64,000 nt of DNA, taken from contig JAFFJZ010000001.1 of NCBI GenBank assembly GCA_018340375.1, positions 33,410,001 through 33,474,000 on the forward strand. Direction: 5' to 3'. Below, in pieces: positions 44,731-54,773 of this stretch (position 1 is its first letter; every line of letters begins with the position of its first letter). The notes beneath the pieces were generated by a model. That model had not been told where the DNA came from, searched no databases, and worked only from the letters and a program-made list of their open reading frames with translations. The DNA comes from Gonatopus flavifemur. Lineage: Eukaryota; Arthropoda; Insecta; Hymenoptera; Dryinidae. The position numbers were made by a program, and so were the translations under genes.

Positions 44731-46118
44731 TACCTGAGCTTACTTTGTAGCAGCCATCAGCCCTTCAAAATTTCAATGGAGCGAGAAAAGAATTGGTTGA
44801 ACCGATACGGAATTCGTATTTGGCCAACCAACTCTTCAGCGTCATTGAAACAATGCAGGTTTCCCGGGTCCCACCGCGTGGAGGTTGCTGCTAATGGAGA
44901 CCCACCCCCCTCCTCTGTCTTCACATTATTCTTTTTTTTCCGAAAAATTTCATCCCGATAACTCATCGGTTGTACGACACTTTGAGATATCAAACGATGA
45001 AATTCGGAAAACAGAAGCGAATACAGAGATCTTTTGCTACGACTGAGATGAGAATTTATTCCTAACGGTCTAAGCAGAATTAAACGAATCCTCTGCGGAT
45101 TCTTTTATGTCCACTTGGAGATAATTGCATTGCCGATATAAATACCAAAGATTCCGTTTGGAAGTATCGTACCCGAAAACCGGCATGAAACGGAATTAGA
45201 GTTACGTTAGATTATTTGCGTTCCGGCTTGAATTTTTTCCTTCGATCGTGATGTTGGACCGTATTTTGCCAATCGTGAAGTTGCGATCTGTTCGAAAATT
45301 ACGTTTTGATCGATTCGATATAAAGCGGGTAAACGGGATTTTAATCGAACGACCGACGAATGTTCGCTATTAATTCGTTTCGCTCATGGCCTTAGGGCAG
45401 AGAATATCATGTAATTAGTATCAAATGCATATCATATGAAAAACGATTCGCAAACAATATTGAGCTACCGCGTTCAGTGATGCCGCGAGAAACGAGAGAA
45501 TCGAGACGACGCGAGGGAGATTCGACCCAAGAAATATGCGAAACGAGGAAAGTGATGCGATGGAAAACAAGAATTCCCTGTGAAGTAATGAGGAATGATG
45601 TTGCCCAAGGAAATATGTTGAAATGTTGAGACAAGGCGGGACGAGACGAAACGAAATGAAACAAGGCCAGTAGCGTGGTGAGAACATTTCTATCCTCTTT
45701 CAATTCGCGGGGAGATCTCGTCTCGTATCTTTTGTTCCGTGTCAGTTGAAGAAAGACAGACAAACTCTCACCCCGCCACTGAACAAGGCACCGGAAAATT
45801 GAGACGAGACAAGAATGCCATGGCGAACAACGGATCGATACCAGAGTGATTTGACGAGAAACAAAAAATCAGTGGGCGGTAATGAAGAATGATGGGGTAT
45901 CGAGATGAGACAAAACGAGGAAGACTCTAATCCAAGACATTTACGAAATGAGACGAAGGTGATTCGATGAGAAACAGAAATTCGATGTGAAATAGTGAAA
46001 AGTGAGACTGCCTGAAAAAATGTTGAAATGTCGAAACGAGACAAGAGCCCATCCTCGTCTCGCGGCATCACTGACCGCGTTCAGAAAAAACCTGCGTCCC
46101 GCGACTGTTAATATAATT

Positions 46119-48967
46119 AATGAATGAAAGGAATGAAATTCGATAATGCGATGCTCAGAATGAATGTAAGATTTGATACAAACCATTAGTTTATATCGAA
46201 TAGTATATTCAATTCATGTGGAAGTGGGTATTCGGTTGAATAAATTATCCTGGTTAATGTTTTCTCGTTAAAGGGAAGCTTTGTGATAGTTTCGACAGAC
46301 CAAAAATCTATTTCTCTCTAGAATGAAAATCTCCGATACCAAAATTTCTCTCCGGAATCGGGGCAAAACTTGGTTTCTATGTTTTTCTTCCTCTCTTTTT
46401 ATTCATGTGGCTGTTGTATCTGTTTATCTTTTTGTGTCATCGTCCTTTTCAGTTTATGGCGGCCCCCTTTCTATGTGGCCGTCTTTTTGTTTCCTTTTTT
46501 TTCTTTCCTTCTGTATTACCCTTCCTTCCCCCTCAATCTCTGTCCCTCTGTCCGTCTGTCTGGATATCAACGGGAGGAGAATCGCGTATACCTGATGTTA
46601 CTATCATCTGATCGGAGAGAAATCCGTTCCGCGATGCCTAGAAAGGATATAATATTTGTTACGAAGGATTGAAATTCGTATCGAGTAATGTATTCTATTC
46701 GCAAAGGAAACGGCACTTTAAAACGCGTTGGAAAGAAGATGTGATAATGTAACGCTCAAAATGGATATAAGATTTGATATAAACTATCGGTTTACGTCGA
46801 ATAGTATACTCTATTTATCTGGAAGAGCGCATTCAGAAAAACAAACTATTTTGACACATCGTAGCGTAATAATTTGATTTTCAAATGTTATCCACATCAT
46901 CCAGATTCAAGGATATTCCGTATATTGGAAAAATATTTGCAGATATTTTATCAAATATATCATCACCCTCATGTACTTTAAGGACAAGAAATTTGTAATG
47001 GAATGGATGTGAGTGCATGTGCATGTGCATGTGTGTTTTCTACTAACATAACTATTCTATTCCACGTTATAACTATTTTCGAATCCAGATGAATTCGCAG
47101 TTTCTTTATTTGTTCGTATCATTATCAATATATATTCAATTGTCGACAGAGTCGTTATAACGTGGAATACAATCTGAAGGAATAGCAGTGGGCCCTGCTG
47201 TTTTTTCCGATTCAGTTCACCCAGTTTCAAGTATTCTTAGTTTCATATTATCATCTCCTCAAATTCGTTCCATTCATCGAACTTCTCCCAAAGCTCGTAG
47301 AGTTTTTTCTATCAGAAATTGCCTTGTTTTTTTTTAATTCACGATGAAGCGTGGTATGAAATCTAACTTCCAATTAAGATGAATGAAACGAGGTTGAGAT
47401 GGAAAATATCTGCAATTATTTTTCCATACAACGGTATGAATCAATTTCGTTGAATCGACCAATCACATGATATTCGGATCATTGGAATATGAAAAAACAC
47501 GTGCTATAAAAAAATCCTCAAATATATTTACTTCGGAGGAACAAATTTTCACCAGGCAATGGATTCAACTGAAATTAATATGGGACTACCGTGGGAAATC
47601 GGATGATTCAAGAATTAGATATGCACGTTCGCGGAGATCATAATTTTTCAACGTATTGATCCTTCTTCATCCAATTGCTGTGGATGGATTAGGCTGGAAC
47701 TCATATGGGACCATCATCCTCCCAATCTACGACTTTTGTGATAATTTCATCGAGACGGAGAGTAGAACGGAAGATATGCGCGTTCGCAGTCCGTTGCCGG
47801 AACAAACAGACAGACAAAGGGACAGACGCGGAACCAATATTTTCCCCGGAGCCCAGAGAAACATTTTGGTCCAAGGAATTCTGATTTTGGAGACGGAAAA
47901 GTTTTTGGTCTCCGGAAATTATCACATAGCTCTGACGAGGAAGCAAAACATTCAGGAGTGGACGGAACACAGCGGATTACACACGATACGGAAGAAGAGA
48001 CCCTATTTGTTCTCCTCTTCCGAATCTAAATGATGTGTGGGAATGTTTTTGAAATTGAACATAAATATTTTACAAATGCGTCAAAGAGAGTTTTTTTCTG
48101 GGAAATTTTCAATTGAAGAGAATTTGAAAGATATAGAGATCATGTGGGTAGGTAAACTTGCGCAAAATGTAAGGAAACAGAATCGGAAGTTGATTTCAAT
48201 TCCATACTGTATTCGATTTTTTCTCGCTTTACCTTGTTGCCTCTAGGCTTGGTCATTAAATTGAATGCATGGAACAATAATGTTTTTCCTTTAAGCGCAC
48301 ATAAACAACGCAGTGTACGATTCGTTCTTTATGTGACATACCTTTTGGGGTTTAATTGATACTAAATTGTCTGTAATATGTTTGTATGTTTGTTTTTTGG
48401 AAAAAACTCGATGAGAATTTATTCAGGTAAATACATCGCGGTAATCGTGACATCGGTTTGGATAGAACGGAACATATGATAAAATTAGAGGGAAACTTCG
48501 ACGACATCCGTTTTTAAAATCAATCACTCTCCACATCTCACTCACTGCGGAGCTATATTCGTGAATTTCCCCAATAGACGCGCGATGATTGTGATTTCGT
48601 GTTTAGTGAGACGAATGTAACGTCAGAAAGAACTTCGGGCCCGTAACCGAATACTTGATCATATAGATGCGATTCTATTCCACCGCCGATTACTTTAATT
48701 TTTTCTCGCGTTGTAATTATTAGGAGCGTTATTTACAGGATTAAAAAGATAAAATGCCTCGGTCGGTCGGCAAAACCGTTCGTTCCTGCACTTCATATCG
48801 GGTCGATGATGACGGTTGATCGGTGAAAGTTCCCCTGTTGATCGGTGAAACAACGCATTTTCCGTTTCATATCGGTTTGAATGCAACTTAATTGCATTAT
48901 TTCCGTGGTTTCCGAAATACCTTGGGGCAAAGATTACCTAATTCCATTTTTCATCTCAAAAAGCGCG
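46119..48967. other. Centre of the fold-back, no supported gene
   Basis: Contains a direct repeat (about 46140-46240 and 46745-46850, sharing TCGAATAGTATA and AGATTTGATA) and a local hairpin at about 47045-47165 (TTCCACGTTATAAC arms). Frames at 46323-46672 and 47656-48033 are low-complexity or sit in the inverted-repeat remnant and match nothing I know. Confidence 0.45.
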
Positions 48968-50511
48968 GTATATTATGTGTATTAATTATATTAACAGTCG
49001 CAGGACGCAGGTTTTTTTCTGAACGCGGTTAGTGATGCCGCGAGACGAGAATGGGCTCTTGTCTCGTTTCGACATTTCAACATTTTTTCAGGCAGTCTCA
49101 CTTTTCACTATTCCACATCGAATTTCTGTTTCTCATCGAATCACCTTCGTCTCATTTCGTGAATGTCTTGGATTAAAGTCTTCCTCGTTTTGTCTCATCT
49201 CGATACCCCATCATTCTTCATTATCGCGCACTGAGTTTTTGTTTCTCGTCAAATCACTCTGGTATCGATTCGTTGTTCGCCATGGCATTCTTGTCTCGTC
49301 TCAATTTTCCGGTCCCCTGTTTCGTTTCGTCTCGTCCCGCCTCGTCTCAACATTTCAACATATTTCCTTGGGCAACATCATTCCTCATTACTTCACAGGG
49401 GATTCTTGTTTTCCATCGCATCACTTTTCTCGTTTCTCGCAGCATCACTAAACGCGGTAGCTCAATATCGTTTGCGAATCGTTTTTCATATGATATGCAT
49501 TTGATACTAATTACATAATATTCTCTGCCCCAAGGCCATAAGCGGAACGAATTAATAGCGAACATTCGTCGGTCGTTCGATTCAAATTCCGTTTACCCGC
49601 TTTATATCGAATCAATCAAAACGTAATTTTCGAACAGATCGCAACTTCACGATTGGCACAATACGGTCCAACATCACGATCGAAGGAAAAAATTCAAGCC
49701 GGAACGCAAATAATCTAACGTAACTCTAATTCCGTTTCATGCCGGTTTTCGGGTACGATACTTCCAAACGGAATCCGCAGAGGATTCGTTTAATTCTGCT
49801 TACACCGTTAGGAATAAATTCTCATCTCAGTTGTAGCAAATGATCTCTGTATCCGCTTCTGTTTTCCGAATTTCATCGTTTGATATCTCAAAGTGTCGTA
49901 CAACCGATGAGTTATCGGGATGAAATTTTTCGGGAAAAAAAAGAATAATGTGAAGACAGAGGAGGGGGGTGGGTCTCCATTAGCAGCAACCTCCACGCGG
50001 TGGGACCCGGGAAACCTGCATTGTTTCAATGACGCTGAAGAGTCGGTTGGCCAAATACGAATTCCGTATCGGGTCAACCAATTCTTTTCTCGCGTCACTG
50101 AAATTTCGAAGGGCTAATGGCTGCTACAAAGTAAGGAATCCTCGCTCAAAATGTCAATTGTATTCTAATAAATGAGTTTTGCTCGAGTCTATGCGGTTTT
50201 TCCCCTGTAAAATACGACTCGAAACTGTCCATCCCTCTAACCTTCTTAGTATTTCATCTCAAATCTGCAATGCCGATTCAAGACGAAGGAAAATTTTAGA
50301 ATAGATTCCACCTATCCGACATGATCGTGATTCCATGATGATACCATTCAACGATCTCCCTTCTCCTTGATTTTGAGGTGCAGGTTTGGAATATCAGACG
50401 CACGCATGTAATAGGCCCTCAATTCCATTTCATTCAGTCCTCTCCATGTAATGTGGATGGAGAGATCTAGTAACTCCAGGGTCCACGGAATGCTCTCAAC
50501 GACAGTAGTGA

Positions 50512-50777
50512 GACTGCCGTTCCATGCAATGAAAATCAACAACAGAACGGAACGTGGGGAATGAGCGGCATGAATCAACATCACTCCGCTGTTTTCTTTC
50601 CCCTAATGTCCCATAAACGGAGAAAGTAGCGGATCGCGGTACCGATAGAGTTTCGGAATTCTTGGTGACTGTTGGATGAAACCAGATGGAACTAGGCATA
50701 CTTGAAAAGATTGATTGGTGCAGCTCATTCCGCACGTTCCGTTACGTAGTCAATTTTTGTACCACGGGACAGCAGCC
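50512..50777. mobile_element. Hairpin element E', complete copy
   Basis: Left end GACTGCCGTTCCATGCAATG, inverted right end GGCTGCTGTCCCGTGGTACA. The arms share AACGGAACGT and GGAATGAG. TGA on the left (perhaps a changed TWA) and TAA on the right, shared with F. Confidence 0.65.
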
Positions 50778-50780
50778 TAA

Positions 50781-50914
50781 AGCTACTATTACATGCGTGC
50801 GTTTGTCGCATGCGACATCATTAGATGAAAGAAGAGGCAAACTGTTTTTCCCTAGGACTTCTCTTTTCATCTAATGATATCGCATGCGACAAACGCATGC
50901 ATGTAATAGAAACT
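50781..50914. mobile_element. Hairpin element F, flanked by TAA
   Basis: Ends AGCTACTATTACATGCGTGC and, inverted, AGTTTCTATTACATGCATGC. The arms include GTCGCATGCGACA and CATTAGATGAAA. TAA at 50778-50780 and 50915-50917. Confidence 0.72.
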
Positions 50915-50917
50915 TAA

Positions 50918-51051
50918 CCCCGGTTACTCATGTTCGCGACTGTCGCGCGCGACATCATTACAAGAAGAAAGAGATCCGAGTTGAAAACATCTTCCCTCTT
51001 TTTTCTTCTAATGATGTCGCGCGCGACAGTCGCTGGCATAAGTCTCCGGCC
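50918..51051. mobile_element. Hairpin element G, second copy of D
   Basis: Same arms as the element at 43434-43567 (GCGACTGTCGCGCGCGACA). TAA at 50915-50917 and 51052-51054. Confidence 0.72.
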
Positions 51052-51571
51052 TAAGGGCCTGCGGCGATCGCCGAGGAGCCTGGTGGGTCAGTCCGACACT
51101 GCTAAAAACCTCTAGTTATATTTTGGGATGACTGTCATTCGGGATTTCAGAATTCGGGACAACAACGCTTCGGACCAACGGGTGATTAACCCTTCAAGTA
51201 CCAAGTCATGAAGCAGATGAGGAAAAATGTTTTTCTACCTCTTCTCACATCGAAAATGATGTAAGGAATCCAAAATCGGTGAAAACCAAAATTTCAATCT
51301 TTTTCCCTTCCCAACTGTTTTGAGGCCCCAAACCGTCAATTAAGCATGAGAAAATTTTTTTCGCTTCGAATGGAATACACAAAAATTCCTGATCATCATG
51401 TTCAAAACCAAATGCTCTTGGAATTCATAAGAAAGTGGATTTAGTAAACGTAGCACATTTGCAACGTTTGTAGCTAGAGGGTTAACAACATTCCTCACTT
51501 TCATAGATACCAGCTCGACACACAAATGGCCCGAAGGACGAGTGTTGTCAACCGCGAATTTTTCTCCCATA
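51052..51571. other. Non-coding repeat-rich stretch
   Basis: Contains CATTCGGGA/CCCGAATG-type motifs that recur inverted at about 52220-52420, suggesting an older palindrome around the hAT-type element at 51572. No gene. Confidence 0.4.
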
Positions 51572-51623
51572 CAGGGCCGGCGTCAGACTTTTTTTCAGAG
51601 TGGGCAGCGAGTTTGGAGGTGAG

Positions 51624-51849
51624 TTAAGGGCATTCATCAGAGGCAAAGTTACTAGATCTCTCCCCCCAGTTTCCTCAACGATCAATGAATATAATCGATT
51701 TCAATGAGCAGGTGCATCTTCTTAGCATATCAAAGAAAGTGCAGCTACTCTTTATTTTTCATTTTATTTGTTCCTTTCTGAGAAAACTGGGGGGGGGGGG
51801 GCGATTTTGGAATCTAGTAACTTTTTGGGAAGGTGGTGAATGCCGTTAA
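51624..51849. mobile_element. TTAA-flanked palindromic MITE, copy 1
   Basis: TTAAGGGCATTCATC on the left, inverted right end TTAACGGCATTCACC. The arms share AAGTTACTAGAT and CCCCAGTTT. The TTAA target is shared by piggyBac- and Kolobok-type elements. Also contains a run of 12 or more G. Confidence 0.72.
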
Positions 51850-51918
51850 TGCCAAATCATTTTTCACAATGTACTCATATGAAGGAATAATGCTTGAAAA
51901 TTTCGAGTGGGTGGTGCT

Positions 51919-52090
51919 ACCCAGATAGCAAAAGAAGAATCCTTCAAATGTCAGTGAAATAGGACTCTTAGAGAATTCATTTCGAACTATGTAGCTCTTA
52001 TTGGATTCTCCAAGAACTCTATTTCACTGACATTTCGAGAATTCTTTTTTGAATTCGTCAATGATTCAAAAAGGATGCTTTTTCCAAAAT
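51919..52090. mobile_element. Palindromic element with CCCAGATAG ends
   Basis: CCCAGATAG on the left is matched by CTATCTGGG on the right. The arms share AATGTCAGTGAAATAG and its inverted form. Nested in the hAT-type element. Confidence 0.6.
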
Positions 52091-52145
52091 TTTTCTATCT
52101 GGGCTCCCTATTGTACCCACGTGAACCGCCGGCCCTGCTCCCATA

Positions 52146-52928
52146 GATTCGACGAATCATAAAACACCTTGGAATGGAATTCCCAATAAGAGAAGCTGCA
52201 AAATCCGTCGGTTGACACCGCCGTGAAGGGCAGTTGACCCGAATGAAAACGTCCTGAAGGTAACCACCCGTTACCCCGAAATTTCCTGATTTGTTGAAAA
52301 CTAAGATTTTTCAAGAAAATTACTTAAAAGTACTAGTTTTCGGCCGCTCAAAAAATTTTGGTTCAACGAATGGGCCCCTGTCCCGAATTTCGGGTCAACT
52401 GCCCTGCGAGTCATTACCTTTGTTCGTTCTGACGTGTTCTGAGTTGTCCCAATCTGCTCCAAATTTTTCTGAAGTTGTAATTTCATGCAAAGCTAAACAA
52501 GGTTTAGCTTTTAGCGATACATTAGCTAAAAAAAGAGGTAATGTGAGACCTCTCCTTTTATCTAAGGTATCGCTCGTCGCTGGTCGCTTGTATGAAATTA
52601 CAGCTTGACGTTCCAAACCAGCGTTGCCAAGTCAAGAGGAAACTAGACCGTTCCCATTGGTCATTCTGTTGCACACCATCATCAGATTCGTGGATTCTCT
52701 TAGAGAATATCTTCTGAACCTGACAACTCTGTTCTAAACCGTTACCAATAAAGTGTACAAGCAATAATTTGAATTCAAAAAAATCAGCTTGAATCAACCA
52801 CAACTGATGTAGTCCGTGATAGTGCCTGAACCTTAACTTTTAAAACAGCAGTTCAATTATCAATTGCAATTTGTTTTCAAACGTTCTTTAAAAGATAGAA
52901 TTTTAAGTAGTCTACAAAAATATCCATC
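52146..52928. other. Separase upstream region
   Basis: Contains a further palindrome at about 52470-52612 (GTAATTTCATGCAAAGC against its inverted form) and, near 52220-52420, the CCCGAA motifs noted above. The last 200 bp before the separase ATG are AT-rich and unique-looking; no TATA box stands out. Confidence 0.4.
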
Positions 52929-54773
52929 ATGCCTCACATGGCGGATGAAATATTACAAATTCTCGATCAGTGTCACGGCAATGAAGAGCTCGAAAAATCA
53001 AAACAAGTGTTGGAAGATGATTCGTTACAAAACATCAAGTTCGATATCGAGGATATATTAAAAAATATAGTGCACAATATGGATTATATCGAATACGCAT
53101 CATTGAATAAAATATTGGCGATATGCAATTTGGCGACCGACAAAGAAATTGACGCTATTTATCATATCGTTGAATCGGAGTCCGTATTTTTACGTCAACA
53201 AATCATGGTAAGATACTTGAAGACCGTGACTAGACAATCGCTTTTGAATATCCCTCAAGATGACGGTCTTGAATCTCAATACGTTGCTTTCAAACCCAGT
53301 GTCTGTGAAAACTACAATACCTTAAAATCCAGAATCAAGGAATTGCCAAAAGAGTGGTATATTCTCCAAATCAGTGCACAGTACCAAAATCTCGATGAGA
53401 TCCAATATGGAAAATTGGAACAGCGAAACATGCATGCGATGCACCTCACCGTATTCCCAACTATCTCCAACGATATTCAACCATTCACAATAACGTTACC
53501 CAAGCCTAAATTGCAATTCCCTTATGACGTTTGTTCGGAAATTAAGAATATTTTAGATACCAATAAGTCCGATCTGGAAGCTAATTACGTCAATAATAAA
53601 GTCTACTGGAAAATGAGGGAAAAACAGAATGGAAAAATGAAAACCGCTGTCGAAGAATTGGAATCCTCGTGGTTGAGAGAGTGGAGAATATTATTTATGG
53701 CGGATCCCATAGAAGATTCCGAAATAACGAAAGATCTTCTACGAGTAATAGATAAATTAATAATGGATTACAGGGAACGGCGTAAGATAACCAATCGTAT
53801 CAGATGGTTCTTGAAGAAGATTATTCTGTCGGCTGGATTTTTGACTAGAGAAGAATTAGCCAGAGCCGTCACTCACGTGTTGCGGAATCATGAAAAACTT
53901 GCCAAAAATGTTATATTGTCCATATTTAGTAAACAAGAGCAAATAAAATTGTTAAAAACCACAAAACGAAAGACTCTGGTATTGATCGTGGATGAAAGTA
54001 TGGATTATATATCCTTCGAATCTATGGACATTCTTAAAGGTCACCCGGTTACTCGATTCTCTTCTTTGCACGTCGCTTATGCGTTGTTCAAAGAGCACGA
54101 GGACAGCATACGCGATGGATGCAAAGTTATTCAAAATAGAAACGATTTTGGTACCTTCATAGTTAATCCTTCTGGAAATCTGTTGAAAATGGAAAAACGC
54201 ATCAAAATTCTTGTTGAAAATTGGTTGTCGAGTTGGAAAGGCGTTTACAACGTACCTCCGGAAGCAGAATTTCTCGAAGAGGCTCTTGTCAATTCCGACT
54301 TATTGATGTACAACGGACACGGTAGCGGCATTCAGTATTTACCGGGAAATCAAATTGAGAGACTCAAAGTGAAAGCAACGGTATTACTTTTCGGATGTAA
54401 TAGCATGAAATTGGTATTCACCGGAGGACGGTATCCACCGTACGGGGTTTCCAATCAATACCTGATTGCCAAAAGCCCTTGCATTCTGGGTATGTTATGG
54501 GAAGTCACCGATTTGGATATCGATAAAATGACGGCTCATTTTATTACCAATTGGATTTCCAATTCGGCTGACAACAAATCATGGTCCAACATAGACGTAG
54601 AAATGTGGTCTAACGGAGTTTTGAAATTTAAAGACGACCAAAAAGCATTGGATGACTCGGTGGTCAGGGAAAAAGAAATGTTGAGAGTTATCGCCAAGTC
54701 GAAAGAAGCTTGTTCACAGTATATGACCTCCGCCGCGATCGTTACACGAGGTTTACCTATTAGTCTTCAATAA
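52929..54773 (+). CDS. Sse: Separase (peptidase C50), short form
   Basis: Single exon, 614 codons, full-length frame. The C-terminal half is the caspase-like protease domain: strand KTLVLIVDESMDYI, catalytic His464 in LMYNGHGSG, catalytic Cys490 in LLFGCNSM, and the following YLIAKSPCILGMLWEVTDLD. Separase cuts cohesin (Rad21/Scc1) at anaphase onset once securin is destroyed. Most separases exceed 1,200 residues with a large alpha-solenoid; the Drosophila enzyme is about 630 and relies on the separate protein Three rows, and this gene has that short architecture. The sequence after the catalytic Cys is NSM rather than the more usual SSG. A second ATG three codons in is an alternative start. 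AT-rich flanks; the nearest upstream sequence is transposon-dense. Confidence 0.92.
   Translation: MPHMADEILQILDQCHGNEELEKSKQVLEDDSLQNIKFDIEDILKNIVHNMDYIEYASLNKILAICNLATDKEIDAIYHIVESESVFLRQQIMVRYLKTVTRQSLLNIPQDDGLESQYVAFKPSVCENYNTLKSRIKELPKEWYILQISAQYQNLDEIQYGKLEQRNMHAMHLTVFPTISNDIQPFTITLPKPKLQFPYDVCSEIKNILDTNKSDLEANYVNNKVYWKMREKQNGKMKTAVEELESSWLREWRILFMADPIEDSEITKDLLRVIDKLIMDYRERRKITNRIRWFLKKIILSAGFLTREELARAVTHVLRNHEKLAKNVILSIFSKQEQIKLLKTTKRKTLVLIVDESMDYISFESMDILKGHPVTRFSSLHVAYALFKEHEDSIRDGCKVIQNRNDFGTFIVNPSGNLLKMEKRIKILVENWLSSWKGVYNVPPEAEFLEEALVNSDLLMYNGHGSGIQYLPGNQIERLKVKATVLLFGCNSMKLVFTGGRYPPYGVSNQYLIAKSPCILGMLWEVTDLDIDKMTAHFITNWISNSADNKSWSNIDVEMWSNGVLKFKDDQKALDDSVVREKEMLRVIAKSKEACSQYMTSAAIVTRGLPISLQ

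Larger units (their letters stand above)
43726..50405. mobile_element. Large fold-back structure, two arms around a 2.9-kb centre
   Basis: Left arm about 43726-46118 and right arm about 48968-50405 are inverted copies. Matches include ACCTGCACCTC near 43745/50380, TAAAATACGACT near 44375/50200, CAATGCAGGTTTCCCGGGTC near 44850/50015, ACGTAATTTTCGAACAGATC (right, 49620) and TTAATATAATTAAT near 46110/48990. The left arm is longer because two further palindromes were inserted. Weaker inverted similarity continues inward (46270-46370 against 47840-47900), so the palindrome was once longer. Many open frames on both strands mirror each other between the arms and are not genes. No transposase is recognised. 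Confidence 0.75.
51572..52137. mobile_element. Non-autonomous hAT-type element, TSD CTCCCATA
   Basis: Exact 8-bp duplication CTCCCATA at 51564-51571 and 52138-52145; inverted ends CAGGGCCGGCG. 566 bp. Two younger palindromes lie inside (51624-51849 and about 51919-52090). Confidence 0.88.

Noticed and set aside
44246..46672. Many 70-110-codon frames on both strands
   Set aside because: They occur in mirrored pairs in the two fold-back arms (for example 44757-44993 and 49920-50117; 45742-46071 and 49032-49451) with Ser/Phe/Arg-biased translation from the repeated sequence. No conserved domain.
47656..48033. 125-codon frame in the fold-back centre
   Set aside because: Partly overlaps remnants of the inverted repeat (46270-46370 against 47840-47900) and matches no family I know.
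52291..52616. Frames on both strands before separase
   Set aside because: They overlap a palindrome (about 52470-52612) and mirror each other.
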